From the NCBI RefSeq assembly GCF_048544455.1, contig NC_133532.1, positions 84,895,156-84,959,155 on the forward strand: a stretch of DNA of 64,000 nt, in the 5' to 3' direction. This DNA is from Silene latifolia (taxonomy: Eukaryota > Streptophyta > Magnoliopsida > Caryophyllales > Caryophyllaceae). A program made the position numbers and the translations under genes. Shown in pieces: positions 11,735 to 22,440 of this stretch. The notes beneath the pieces were generated by a model. That model worked only from the letters and a program-made list of their open reading frames with translations, was not told the origin of the DNA and made no database searches. The first letter of the stretch is position 1; every line of letters begins with the position of its first letter.

Positions 11735-13080
11735 TGATACTGTCGTTTCGTACCAAAAATAAATACCTAAGTACAACTAACAGAAGTCAGCGGTAAGTAG
11801 GGTCGATCTCCACAGGGAGGCGGTGTACTATCTATTTGTCTATTTATCTGTCTAATGTCACGATGGGGGTTGAATTGATTGTGTTAACTAAACTAGAGAT
11901 TTAAGCAAGGGAAATAAAAAGAAGAAATTAACAGAAGAAAAGGGAGTATGCTAGGAGTCGGTCCACCGTGGCAGCTATCAGATCTTATACTATCAGGAAT
12001 ATTAAGACGATTAGACTATTGATAAGAAGAGCTATGGTCGTCACCTTTCGGTCCTTAAACCGCCCTAGAGTGTAAACAGCTTAACTTTCGCCCTCACTGC
12101 AATACCCTATTGTAATTAAGCAAGCCTTCCCTTCCAATCTTTCGATCTAGGTCGGGGTTAACTAAAATTATTGGTCTCCTGCATGCATTCATTCGACTGA
12201 TAACAATTAAATTGCCTAATACAATTCTTATCGCAGGGCTAATCTATTTAATACAATTAAAGCATCGCTACCACGGCTTCCCTAATCCTAGCATACCAGG
12301 GGGATTTAGCTAGACATAGAATAAATAAGTACAATAAATAAATAGGGAGAGGGAATAATAAACATTAAAATAAAAAGAGAGAAAAGAGAGAAGAAATTAC
12401 AGAAATTAAGGATCCTGAAATAAGAACAGAGTAACAGTAATCAGCAATGTAGCAAAAGTGTCAGAGAAGTGTTAGAGAGCCGAGAGAGTTTTTAAAATGA
12501 CTCCTAAAGCTTCCTATTTATAAGAAAATAGGAATTGCTAAACCTAATGACGGAATTAGAGCTAAAAAGCCCAACCCGTAGCAAAGTCCACTCGATCGAG
12601 TGGATTAAAACCACTCGATCGAGCAAACCCAGCAAGAAACTGCTCGATCGACCTAGCATAGTGCTCGATCGAGTAAGTGCATAAAAAGAACTGGTCGATC
12701 GACTACATAGTCTACTCGATCGACTGATTATTGACTCCTAAACCACTCGATCGAGTAGAAAACTACTCGATCAGGTGGATCTTGACTTCAGCAGCTCATA
12801 ATTCTCGTTAGTTGACTTTGACTTGTCCTTTTAGCTCCCGAAACACCTTCACGCATCCCAAGACAGCAATATTTCCCGCTCCAAATCATCTCTTCCTCCA
12901 AATGCATGCAAAACGGACGGTAAATGACTTGATTCCGCTACTTTCGGGTTCATTCCTGCAAATAAGACAAAATAACCCAAAGTAGCATATTCGGGGCATT
13001 TCGTAGCGTAAAACCACGATAAAAGCATAGAAATACGTGCATAAAATAGGCTAAAAAGACTACATAAAATGCACGAATCA
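11735..13080 (-). repeat. 3' LTR of young LARD-like element
   Basis: It aligns without indels to 16722-18067. On the minus strand the order is TCGATCGA array (12592-12774), TATAAATA box (12515-12522), then transcribed R/U5 blocks near the inner end. Confidence 0.93.
12592..12774. repeat. TCGATCGA palindrome array in LTR (U3)
   Basis: Seven perfect TCGATCGA cores start at 12592, 12615, 12644, 12665, 12695, 12716 and 12747, plus a degenerate one at 12767. Spacings are 23, 29, 21, 30, 21, 31 and 20 bp. Spacer sequence is not conserved. On the minus strand the array ends about 70 bp upstream of the TATA box. Confidence 0.9.
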
Positions 13081-13100
13081 AATCTCCCCAAACCAAACCT
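13081..13100 (-). promoter_or_regulatory. Polypurine tract of young element
   Basis: On the minus strand the sequence reads AGGTTTGGTTTGGGGAGATT directly before TGATTCG. The preceding GGGGACGAGTAAAGG matches the context of the Athila PPT at 8530-8559. Confidence 0.82.
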
Positions 13101-13699
13101 TTACTCGTCCCCGAGTAAACTAAATTGCAACTAAAGGAACGGAAAAAGATAACTCAGAGCTAGCTACAAATGCCCACTTAAGCCAATTTAATGCAAACAA
13201 ACTAACACTTATAGCAAACAGTCAAATGCAAACGAGTTATAAGATGTTTGTAAATAAAGCTGAACCGTCGACCTTGCAAGACCTTAGACAATGGACTCTC
13301 ACGGGTCACTCTTCTCTCATGAAGCAAAGGGCGAACATATATATGTAAGAGAGAAGGAAAAAATAGTCGCTCACCTAGACTACGACCCACATAAACATGC
13401 ATGCAACTAATATGATAGACAATTCTAACTACCGTACACACATTCCAACCGAACAAGGTCCCACACACAGGAGGGCTTACAAAGATATGGTAAAGTGAGG
13501 CAATGGGTAAGAAAAGGCAAAACATTTATGGGAATGTGGAGGTATAGGTGATCAAGCTAGTACCTAAACAGAACCATATGAGACATATCCCTTTCCGACT
13601 CAATTATGAAATAAACACATGCCCTTACTTGGCATAAAATCTCACCAAACCAAACTGAAAATACTCCTCAAATGATATAAGATAGAATATAGGAGTGAA

Positions 13700-13885
13700 A
13701 CCGACTAACGAACAAACATTTTTTTTCCTTTTTCTCTTTCTATTTTTTTTTCTTTCTTTCTTTTTCTCGGTTTCTCTTTCTTCTTCTTCGAATTTTTTCT
13801 TTTTTTTTCATTTTTCATTTTCTTTTTTCCGATTCTTTTTTTTTCTTTTTTTTCATCACGTTTTTTTTTTTTTTTTTTTTATCAT
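13700..13885. repeat. Pyrimidine tract
   Basis: About 170 bp of T/C-rich sequence including a run of some 20 T. The open frame across it is a composition artefact. Confidence 0.8.
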
Positions 13886-14595
13886 CCTCCCTTTCTTCAT
13901 AGATTACCAACTCCGATTCAATAGAATATGCGCCAACATTTGATATAATGAAATATATACCGCAAAGCAACAATCTAAACTAGCTTGACAAGGCAGGCTA
14001 AATTTGGATGTAGCTAAAGGGTCAACTGGCAAATTTGGCTAATGTGGAGTTTATGGGTAAAATGAAAGAAAGGGAATTTGTAAGCACCTCCCTGCATGTG
14101 ACACCAACCACTAACCTGAATGTATGAAGGCAAAAAGCAATTGAATTTCATATACGTGCAAATTAATGAACATGTTATGCAAGGAGTAACTACTCACAAT
14201 CCTACATGAAACTGGTCATAAATGTCACCAGTTTATAAGGCTCTAATTCCTTAGAAATTATAAGTAGGTTGACAAAATTTCAGGTCAAGTCTATATGTTC
14301 AGCTAATTTAAACATTAACTCGTAGATTATGCAAAAGACAAAGCTAAAAGATAACAGTTTAATGCAAGGCTTAAGCAAAAAGACAATCGCAGTGCAATAT
14401 CATCATGGAAATCTACCGTTCCGACTCAACCTATATGCTAAATTAAACGTGAAATTTTTTTGAATTTTCAACAATTTTCTGATTTTTTATGGAATTTTTT
14501 GAATTTTTATGAAATAAATAACAATGCAACAGAAAATTAAATGTGATAACTGAAATGCAAATAAAAACAATATGCAGACACAGATATGGATGCAT

Positions 14596-14631
14596 AACCT
14601 CCCCAAACCAAACTGTACAATGCCCTCATTG
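14596..14631 (-). promoter_or_regulatory. Central polypurine-tract-like motif in young element
   Basis: On the minus strand CAATGAGGGCATTG is followed by GTTTGGTTTGGGGAGGTT, the same arrangement as 6263-6301 in the Athila-like element. Confidence 0.45.
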
Positions 14632-14815
14632 TACCAAAACATGGAAAGGAAATGCAAACTAAAGGAGAAGGAGAGTAAAAGCGGAAAAACTCACAAAATG
14701 CGCGAATAAGGGGACCTCCCCAAACCGACCATGAAATGGGAGGTCGCTAAGGCCCGGAAAACCGTCTCAGTAAGCTAATTAAAGTCAAATACACTCGATA
14801 TCCGTCCAACAGTGG

Positions 14816-14976
14816 TCGATCGAGTAACATGGCCATCTAAACTGCTCGATCGACTGGAATCTGGGTCGATCGAGTGGTTTCTCATTCTGCAGGTGATCGA
14901 TCGAGTAACATCTTCACTCGATCGAGTGGATTCATCGGCAAAGGTGCTCGATCGAGTAGAAAAACTACTCGATCGA
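14816..14976. repeat. TCGATCGA palindrome array, internal region
   Basis: Seven cores start at 14816, 14846, 14866, 14897, 14918, 14948 and 14969. Spacings are 30, 20, 31, 21, 30 and 21 bp, the same alternation as in the LTR array. Confidence 0.88.
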
Positions 14977-15242
14977 GTGGATCTCAGCGTGTACCTGCAA
15001 AACACAATGGAAAACAGCCCGTAAACTAACTAGACAAGCAAACTGATAAAGTCTATGGTATAAAAACCATTATTACAACTGAAAGTAAATAAAGATGCAA
15101 AATAAAATTGCCGGGTTGCCTCCCGGGTAGCGCTAGCTTCAGTCAGGTCCCAGCTCGACCTTCTTTTCTTCGAGGCTCTATAATTAATCACGATCAAAAC
15201 AGCTCAAAGCGCGCAGCAACCTGTCAAATAGCTGCGCATGTG

Positions 15243-16205
15243 CTACACAAAAGCATAAGTAGCACAAAAGTGGAATACAGAAATAGGAAATAAAATTAAA
15301 CAACCGTTTAAGTCTGACAAATTTCCTATGGGCGCTCCTAAATTTATCCACAAAATAAAGGTGCGCGGAGCAATCGTCAATATATGGGGTCCCGATTCGA
15401 TTAACGCTTTGAAATGATGAGGACGGTGAAAAATCTTTAAATTAATCGACCACATGAGAGGAGGTATAACTTTAAAAGGAATAGCGCGAGTCAAACGAGG
15501 CAAAATACTATTAGAACAAACAATAATAAAATTATCGTTTACTACCTCAGATCGGTCGCTCTCAATGACGGAATCATAGGTAAAAGAGTTTATTACCTCT
15601 TCCGTGCTAGGAGCAATTACCGTCTCAACTGCTTCTTCATCAACCTCCTCGGTGGAATCTGCCCCGTAGATCGCAGCTTCAAGTGTATCCGACTCGGCTG
15701 TGAATAGGGGAGGTTCACCGTAATCATCGTCAGACTCGTCATCCAAATCAAACCAAAATGACGAACCAAAGCTCCCAATGGCCATTTCACTCGATCGAGC
15801 AGAATAGTCACTCGATCGACCAACTTCCTCCTGAATCCCACTCGATCGAGCAGTGGTATCACTCGATCGAGCAAGTTCTTCTGGAAAATCACTCGATCGA
15901 CTAGTATAAGTCACTCGATCGAGTGATTCCTCCTGTACAGCGCTGAAATCCTCGTGTGGGGCAATGAAATGTGATAGAAACTCGTCGTCCGAGTCATAAA
16001 AGTCATCCTCAGCATTGGGCAACACGGTTTTTTCATGGGAAAAACCGTTCTCAGCAAGGTATACCTCTTCTGGTTGCCAATTATCCGACTCAGCTGTTAA
16101 CTGAGCAATTTTTGACTCCAGCTCAATGATTTGAGCGTCCGCACGTCTATCACTCTCTTGCCTCACTCGATCATAATTCTGTATTTGAGATGCAAGTATC
16201 TCCAT
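15243..16205 (-). CDS. Open frame of unknown function in non-autonomous LTR element
   Basis: A 320-codon open frame on the element's coding strand. The N terminus is a predicted coiled coil (ILASQIQNYDRVRQESDRRA, ELESKIAQL). The middle is acidic and Ser-rich with recurring RSSD/ARSS peptides encoded by the TCGATCGA array at 15791-15922. The C terminus is hydrophobic and may be fortuitous. I recognise no family. The coiled-coil part is a diverged duplicate of the one in the upstream frame at 16214-16444. Gag-derived remnant or structural protein of a non-autonomous family are both possible. Whether it is translated is unknown. Confidence 0.4.
   Translation of the reverse strand: MEILASQIQNYDRVRQESDRRADAQIIELESKIAQLTAESDNWQPEEVYLAENGFSHEKTVLPNAEDDFYDSDDEFLSHFIAPHEDFSAVQEESLDRVTYTSRSSDFPEELARSSDTTARSSGIQEEVGRSSDYSARSSEMAIGSFGSSFWFDLDDESDDDYGEPPLFTAESDTLEAAIYGADSTEEVDEEAVETVIAPSTEEVINSFTYDSVIESDRSEVVNDNFIIVCSNSILPRLTRAIPFKVIPPLMWSINLKIFHRPHHFKALIESGPHILTIAPRTFILWINLGAPIGNLSDLNGCLILFPISVFHFCATYAFV
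15791..15922. repeat. TCGATCGA array inside the open frame
   Basis: Six cores start at 15791, 15812, 15842, 15863, 15893 and 15915, spaced 21, 30, 21, 30 and 22 bp. Most intervals are multiples of three, so the recurrent Arg-Ser-Ser reading is kept. Confidence 0.88.
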
Positions 16206-16213
16206 TAAAGACC

Positions 16214-16444
16214 TCAGTTCTGCAACCTCTTCTTCTTGTATCTCACCGCTAACCGAGCAATGTCGCTTTCGAGCTTTTCAAGTCGCGAAGAAGTGCGTCT
16301 ATCATGATCTTGCCTCTCTCGGTCACGATCTTGCAATTGAGATGCAAGTGTCTGCAGCAAGGATTTCAGCTCCGCAATCTCTTCTTCTTGTATATCGAGA
16401 GGATCTTGTTGCGGTGGCCATTGATAGGGTGGATGTGGCGGCAC
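16214..16444 (-). CDS. Short coiled-coil open frame, first unit of a duplicated segment
   Basis: A 76-codon frame beginning MPPHPPYQWPPQQDPLDIQE, then a charged coiled coil (AELKSLLQTLASQLQDRDRE, SRLEKLESDIARL). It lies just inside the PBS in minus orientation, where gag would start. The segment from EEEIAELKSLL to ESDIARL is repeated with changes at the start of the next frame. A frame change between the two suggests a once longer protein. No family recognised. Confidence 0.4.
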   Translation of the reverse strand: MPPHPPYQWPPQQDPLDIQEEEIAELKSLLQTLASQLQDRDRERQDHDRRTSSRLEKLESDIARLAVRYKKKRLQN

Positions 16445-16698
16445 AACTACGACATCATTGTGCTCAGCAGAACCACATCTCCCAGTAGCGGATCACCCAC
16501 TGCTCCATATAATGGGACATCGGTGATGGGTCAAAGGTACTCAAGCCTTCCCTTTGACGGTCTTTCACCTAGAACTGTCTAGGTAGTACCTGTAAGGCCT
16601 ATCAAAACAGCACTAAACAAAAGATTAGAACGGCCTCAAGGGAAAAATCCCCTGAGGCTAAAACAGATAAAATTAAACAAATAAATAAATAGATTGCC

Positions 16699-16716
16699 TC
16701 CCCGGCAACGGCGCCA
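16699..16716 (-). promoter_or_regulatory. Primer-binding site, tRNA-Asp type (minus strand)
   Basis: The plus strand reads TCCCCGGCAACGGCGCCA, the complement of the PBS at 2393-2410, five bases from the right LTR. Confidence 0.9.
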
Positions 16717-16721
16717 AAATT

Positions 16722-18067
16722 TGATACTGTCGTTTCGTACCAAAAATAAATACCTAAGTACAACTAACAGAAGTCAGCGGTAAGTAGGGTCGATCTCCAC
16801 AGGGAGGCGGTGTACTATCTATTTGTCTATTTATCTGTCTAATGTCACGATGGGGGTTGAATTGATTGTGTTAACTAAACTAGAGATTTAAGCAAGGGAA
16901 ATAAAAAGAAGAAATTAACAGAAGAAAAGGGAGTATGCTAGGAGTCGGTCCACCGTGGCAGCTATCAGATCTTATACTATCAGGAATATTAACACGATTA
17001 GACTATTGATAAGAAGAGCTATGGTCGTCACCTTTCGGTCCTTAAACCGCCCTAGAGTGTAAACAGCTTAACTTTCGCCCTCACTGCAATACCCTATTGT
17101 AATTAAGCAAGCCTTCCCTTCCAATCTTTCGATCTAGGTCGGGGTTAACTAAAATTATTGGTCTCCTGCATGCATTCATTCGACTGATAACAATTAAATT
17201 GTCTAATACAATTCTTATCGCAGGGCTAATCTATTTAATACAATTAAAGCATCGCTACCACGGCTTCCCTAATCCTAGCATACCAGGGGGATTTAGCTAG
17301 ACATAGAATAAATAAGTACAATAAATAAATAGGGAGAGGGAATAATAAACATTAAAATAAAAAGAGAGAAAAGAGAGAAGAAATTACTGAAATTAAGGAT
17401 CCGGAAATAAGAACAGAGTAACAGTAATCAGCAATGTAGCAAAAGTGTCAGAGAAGTGTTAGAGAGCCGAGAGAGTTTTTAAAATGACTCCTAAAGCTTC
17501 CTATTTATAAGAAAATAGAAATTGCTAAACCTAATGACGGAATTAGAGCTAAAAAGCCCAACCCGTAGCAAAGTCCACTCGATCGAGTGGATTAAAACCA
17601 CTCGATCGAGCAAACCCAGCAAGAAACTGCTCGATCGACCTAGCATAGTGCTCGATCGAGTAAGTGCATAAAAAGAACTGGTCGATCGACTACATAGTCT
17701 ACTCGATCGACTGATTATTGACTCCTAAACCACTCGATCGAGTAGAAAACTACTCGATCAGGTGGATCTTGACTTCAGCAGCTCATAATTCTCGTTAGTT
17801 GACTTTGACTTGTCCTTTTAGCTCCCGAAACACCTTCACGCATCCCAAGACAGCAATATTTCCCGCTCCAAATCATCTCTTCCTCCAAATGCATGCAAAA
17901 CGGACGGTAAATGACTTGATTCCGCTACTTTCGGGTTCATTCCTGCAAATAAGACAAAATAACCCAAAGTAGCATATTCGGGGCATTTCGTAGCGTAAAA
18001 CCACGATAAAAGCATAGAAATACGTGCATAAAATAGGCTAAAAAGACTACATAAAATGCACGTATCA
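16722..18067 (-). repeat. 5' LTR of young LARD-like element
   Basis: 1,346 bp, 99.5% identical to 11735-13080 by hand alignment. TATA box at 17502-17509 (minus). Confidence 0.93.
17579..17761. repeat. TCGATCGA palindrome array in 5' LTR (U3)
   Basis: Identical layout to 12592-12774, shifted by 4,987 bp. Confidence 0.9.
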
Positions 18068-18072
18068 TATAC

Positions 18073-21043
18073 CTCAATTGGTTTTACGCCATTTTCCTCT
18101 GATTCCAAGGTTGCAAAGGATGTTCATCTCTTCAAAGTTAGCTGCTTATATGCGGTGGCATAAAAATAGAGGCGGTAATGCTGACGATGATGGTGATGAG
18201 GTAATGAGACACCCATCCGATTCAGAAGCATGGAAAGATTTTGATAAGCAATTCCCAGATTTCGCTCTTGATGCACGTAATGTTCGTTTAGGTTTAGCAA
18301 CTGATGGATTTAATCCTGGAGGAATGAGTTGCAGATATAGTATATGGCCAGTAATGCTTGTGCCATATAACTTACCTCCTTGGATGTGCATGAAAAGTGA
18401 CAACATTATGCTATCTTTGTTAATTCCGGGTCCTAAAGCTCCGGGAAATGATATCGATGTTTTTTTGCAACCTCTAATAGACGAACTTAAGGAATTGTGG
18501 GATAATGGTGTACAAACTTGCGATGCACATACCAAAACGACTTTTAGTATGCGAGCAGTGTTGTTGTGGACAATCAATGACTTTCCAGCTTATGCTAATT
18601 TGTCTGGTTGGAGCACAAAAAGAACCCTTGCATGCCCGTGTTGTCACAAGGACACAGAATCTAAAAGGCTGCTCCATGGTCGCAAATGGTGCTATGTTGG
18701 TTATCGGAAGTTTTTAGAAGTTGATCACAAATGGAGGCTTAACAGAAGCTGCTCTTTTGGTAGGAAAGTTGAAAGAGGTCCCCCTCCCACTCCCCTTACG
18801 GGCCATGATGTTTTAGAACAGTTAAGTGGATACTCAAATGTGGAGTTTGGAAAGAACAACAAAAAAAAGCGTGCGAAAGGGGAACGGTATATAGTGCATC
18901 AATGGAAGAAAATAAGTATTTTTTTCCAATTGCCTTACTGGAAACATCTTTTACTTCGGCACAATATAGATGTAATGCATGTAGAAAAAAATGTATGTGA
19001 AAGTATATTAGGCACCCTACTTGATTTGCCTGGAAAGAATAAGGATTCCTTAAAGGCTCGTCTTGATTTAGTAGGCATGAAGATGCATGATCAGCTACAA
19101 CCGAAGAAAGTAGAAGAAAATAAATATGAAATCCCTCCAGCCCCTTACAACTTACCATTAACTGAAAGGAGGAAAATAGTGACCTTTTTGTCAAAATTAG
19201 CTTTCCCGGATGCGTATTCATCAAATATTTCACGGTGCTCCTCCATAGAAGATGGGAAGATTTTTGGTATGAAATCACATGATTTTCATGTTTTTATACA
19301 AGATTTGCTTACTCCAGCCTTACAAGGTGTCTTAGATGAAGAACTCTTAGAACCCTTAAGGGAGTTCGGGTTGTTTTTCAAGCAATTGACAGCTAAGACA
19401 TTAAAGGTGAGCGAGTTAAATCAAATGGAAAAAAATATTGCCGTCACTTTGTGCAAGTTGGAGCGTCTTTTCGTTCCAGCATTTTTTGATGTGATGATAC
19501 ATCTTCCCATACACTTGGCCGCAGAAGCAAAATTAGGAGGGCCTGTTCATTATCGGTGGATGTATCGCTTTGAAAGGTAAAATTATGTACAAGTTGATTG
19601 AGTATAGTTATTTGATTAAGAATTATTATGTAGTATTATTACATATTGAACTATTATTACTTTTTCTTATTAGGGCAATGCGGACATATAAATCATATGT
19701 ACGTAATAAAGCTTATCCAGAGGGATCCATTGCAAATGGTTATATTGAGTATGAGTGTTTGACTTTTTGCTCGAGATATATGTCGAAAATTGCGACTCAA
19801 TTTAACCAACTAGATCGAAATGAAGACGTTGAGAATCTACAGCCCCATAGCTTGTCTGTATTCGCAAGATCAGGAAAGCCACTGGGGAGGACAAATGTAA
19901 AGAAATTGACTATAGATGAATGGAGGGAAGCTCAACTTTATGTTTTGAGAAATTGTGATGAAGCACAACCGTTCATCAAGTAAGTAATAGTGTATTTCTA
20001 TATAGACTAGATATATGTATCTAGATATATATTAATGATACTTAATAGGTCCTCATTTTTTACTTGTAGTGAGTATGAAAATGATATTAGCTCTCAAAGC
20101 ATTGAGTTTTGCAAGTGGTTTGAAAATAAGGTGAGTGTGCATATCCTTCTTGCTCTGCCTTCTCCTAACAGATTTACAATAGTCAGTTTTAATTTATTCA
20201 TTATGGTTTCTCTGTTTGCAAAAGGTAACGAAGCTTGGCAAAGAAGGGGATGAAAGGGTTAATGAAGAGTTAACATGTTTAGCACACGGGCCAATGAAAA
20301 CTGTTGTAACATATGAAGGATATGTCATTAATGGGTTTAGATTTCACACTAAGAAACGTCAAAGAAGTCGAAAAACCCAAAATAGTGGCGTCATTGTCAA
20401 AGGGGATGTGAAAAGTGGAGAAAAATATTTCTATGGGATATTGGACGAGGTCATTATATTAGAATATGGGGCCTTGAAAAATCGTACAAGCCCTAGGATT
20501 GTGTTGTTTAAATGTAGGTGGTTTGATGTATATGATGAGGGAAGGGGAATTAAAAAGGATAAGTTTGGAGCCGTACTTATCAATGTTACCCGTAGGCTGA
20601 AAACCAGTGAGTCTTTCGTCTTAGCCTCTCAAATTGAGCAGGTTTTCTATGTGGCTGTTCACAATCAGCCGCAATGGAGATTTGTTATAAAGGCGAATCC
20701 TCGTAACTACTTTGATTTTCCTAATGATGAAGATATTGAGGTTAATGAGTCTTTATGGGATCATGTAGAGTTAGAGACTTTGAACCTTGGAGATGATCAT
20801 ATAAGTGAGTTAGTTGATGGTGATATTTCTTTAGTTAGAAATGATGTTGAAGCAAATCTGGTGGATGCCGAGGTTATAATAACAGATGGTTTTATCGCTG
20901 AGGATGATGAAGAGGATGGAGATGAAGATGGGGAAGACGAAGATGAGGAGTTTTCAGATACGAATTCTAGCTTACCTGAGCTTGACGAAAATCTGGAAGA
21001 TGTTGACTACAAAAGTGACAGTTCTTCAGAATCAATTAATTAG
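18073..21043 (+). pseudogene. CACTA TNP2-like transposase, 3' part
   Basis: The frame continues from 11734 with FPLIPRLQRMF and the Transposase_21 core (HPSDSEAWKDFDKQF, NVRLGLATDGFNP, YNLPPWMCMK, LIPGPKAPGNDIDVFLQPL, WTINDFPAYANLSGW). Next are DUF4218-type sequence ending about 19578, an intron, DUF4218 continuation (EGSIANGYIEYECLTFCSRY, about 19675-19982), a short exon near 20070-20130, and a DUF4216-type exon from about 20224 (GFRFHTKKRQRS, VLFKCRWFDVYDEGRG) ending in an acidic Asp/Glu tail and TAG-region stop at 21043. Domain order is standard for TNP2. This half has no obvious internal stop, so damage is concentrated in the 5' part. Confidence 0.88.
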
Positions 21044-21445
21044 TGAAAGGGAAGAGCAGTCACAATGGTTTTTCATCATGTTACCTGTTAAGGCCCTCTG
21101 AGACCCTAGATTGACTTGTCAATCTGACATATTATACAAGGATTGCGTTAGTTTTTGTTTTAGAAGGAAAAATGAAATGTCATTACTGATTTTGGCTAGA
21201 CTGATCAGAGCCATCATATTCCTTTTATTTTTCTTGCTAGTTAAAATCTATATTGTTGATTTTTTTTGTTTTTTTATCATTATTGTGGCCGAACTGATCA
21301 AGCCATTATATTATGATTTTCATTGTTTTATTAATTTTCGGAATTAATGTGTGCATTGTAGCTGACAAGCTGTGTTAATATTTTGTGATATTGTATCTTA
21401 TATTTGTTGTGATGTCCTATATGTGCTTCGTGCAGCCAAAACAAA

Positions 21446-22366
21446 ATGTCATCAGAGGAGCACATTCAACAAGCAAGTGAGCTTCCGAAGTTGACATATC
21501 GTGAGAAACGAAGGCTTGATCAAGCAGAGCTTCGAAGTCTATTTCCTAACCGCAAAAGGCGTGGCCCAACAAGAGGTTTAAAATATGCTTCAAAAAGGGC
21601 AAGAAATCCTGAAGAGAAGATTACGGTGACATTCATGGATTCTGTCCGGCGTGTTGTTGGCGATAAGGCGGCTGAATTCATATCGGATTGCAGCAATTGG
21701 GTTGAGGAGTTTTGTCCCTTAAATACGGTGTATGTTCATCTAATTTAATTATTTAGTGTCTAGTTTCATATAATGTATTATACATATGAATCCATTTGTT
21801 TTCATGAATTTACTTTTTTAATGGTAGGAATTGGGCTCAAATGAATCCGGACAAAAAAAAATTACTGTACTCCAAAATCTTTGTAAGTAACTACAATTAT
21901 GACAGGTTCATATTCATTTTCCATGCTTTTTTATGATGCTTTTTGAGTATTTGCAGGGAAAGTACAACTTACCTGAAACAGTTGATGACAAGCCTGTGGT
22001 TGACTCTTTGAGCTTTCAATGCTCAACGTTATATAGACATTGGCGATTTCGGCTCAAGGAACGGTACTTCAGAGGCAAAACATTAGCACAAGCGAAGGAT
22101 AGCAGGCCGTTGACAGTGGACAAAGAAGAATGGGACTGGTTGGTTTTCGAGTATTGGGGTAGTGATAAGCAAAAGGTAATGGTATATGTTTTTGTTAGTA
22201 AACTGAGGAGTGAACTTTTAACATTTTTTTGAAATGTATTTAGATCGAGTTTTAACTTATCTATGAATTACAGGAAAGAAGCAAGACTAACACTACTAAT
22301 AAACTGAAGCAATCTGACATACCAGCTAATGGTTCAAGGTCTACGGCTAGAATTTTCTATGACATG
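21446..22366 (+). pseudogene. CACTA second gene, Transposase_24 (Ptta/En/Spm) family, 3'-truncated
   Basis: The ATG at 21446 starts a protein with a basic region (LFPNRKRRGPTRGLKYASKR). Exons continue near 21828-21882, 21957-22175 (GKYNLPETVDDKP, RHWRFRLKERYFRGKTLAQA, WDWLVFEYWGSD) and 22274-22366 (TNTTNKLKQSD, GSRSTARIFYDM). This is the plant transposase Ptta/En/Spm family, the usual partner gene of TNP2. The last exon ends at a GTATGT donor, but no later exons exist because the element is cut at 22440. The gene lies 400 bp after the TNP2 stop, same strand. Confidence 0.8.
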
Positions 22367-22440
22367 GTATGTATCCGATTTTTTTTTCTAGTACAATTCT
22401 GGGGTTTTGTTATTGTACGATTAAGTTAAAGATGTATTGC

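Larger units (their letters stand above)
11735..18067 (-). mobile_element. Young non-autonomous LTR retrotransposon (LARD-like), tRNA-Asp primed
   Basis: It is flanked by a perfect 5-bp target duplication TATAC (11730-11734 and 18068-18072). The two LTRs are both 1,346 bp (TGATAC...TCA) and differ at six substitutions by my alignment. Minus orientation is shown by the PBS next to the right LTR and the polypurine tract next to the left LTR. The 3.64-kb internal region has no gag, protease, RT or integrase; only two open frames on the minus strand stand out. PBS and PPT context match the Athila-like element in this window, so an Athila-type relative may mobilise it in trans. Confidence 0.93.
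9538..22440 (+). mobile_element. CACTA (En/Spm-type) DNA transposon, 3' end deleted
   Basis: The left end is the classic CACTACAAGAAAAA terminus inside the Athila LTR. Inside are a TNP2-like transposase gene and a second gene of the Ptta/En/Spm family, both in plus orientation. On the right the expected TTCTTGTAGTG terminus and 3-bp target duplication are absent. Sequence passes from an intron of the second gene directly back into LTR sequence (GCATCTAGCC at 22441), and about six LTR bases are missing too, so a deletion removed the right end. Of the 12.9 kb, 6.3 kb is a later LTR-element insertion. Confidence 0.92.

Noticed and set aside
13695-13943. 82-codon Phe-rich open frame
   Set aside because: It is an artefact of a pyrimidine tract on the non-coding strand of the young element.
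14816-14976. CRISPR-like array of short repeats
   Set aside because: The repeat core is an 8-12-bp palindrome with 10-20-bp variable gaps inside plant LTR elements; there are no cas genes and the context is eukaryotic.
16699-16716. tRNA-like 3' end (CGGCAACGGCGCCA)
   Set aside because: It is the minus-strand primer-binding site of an LTR element; no tRNA cloverleaf surrounds it.
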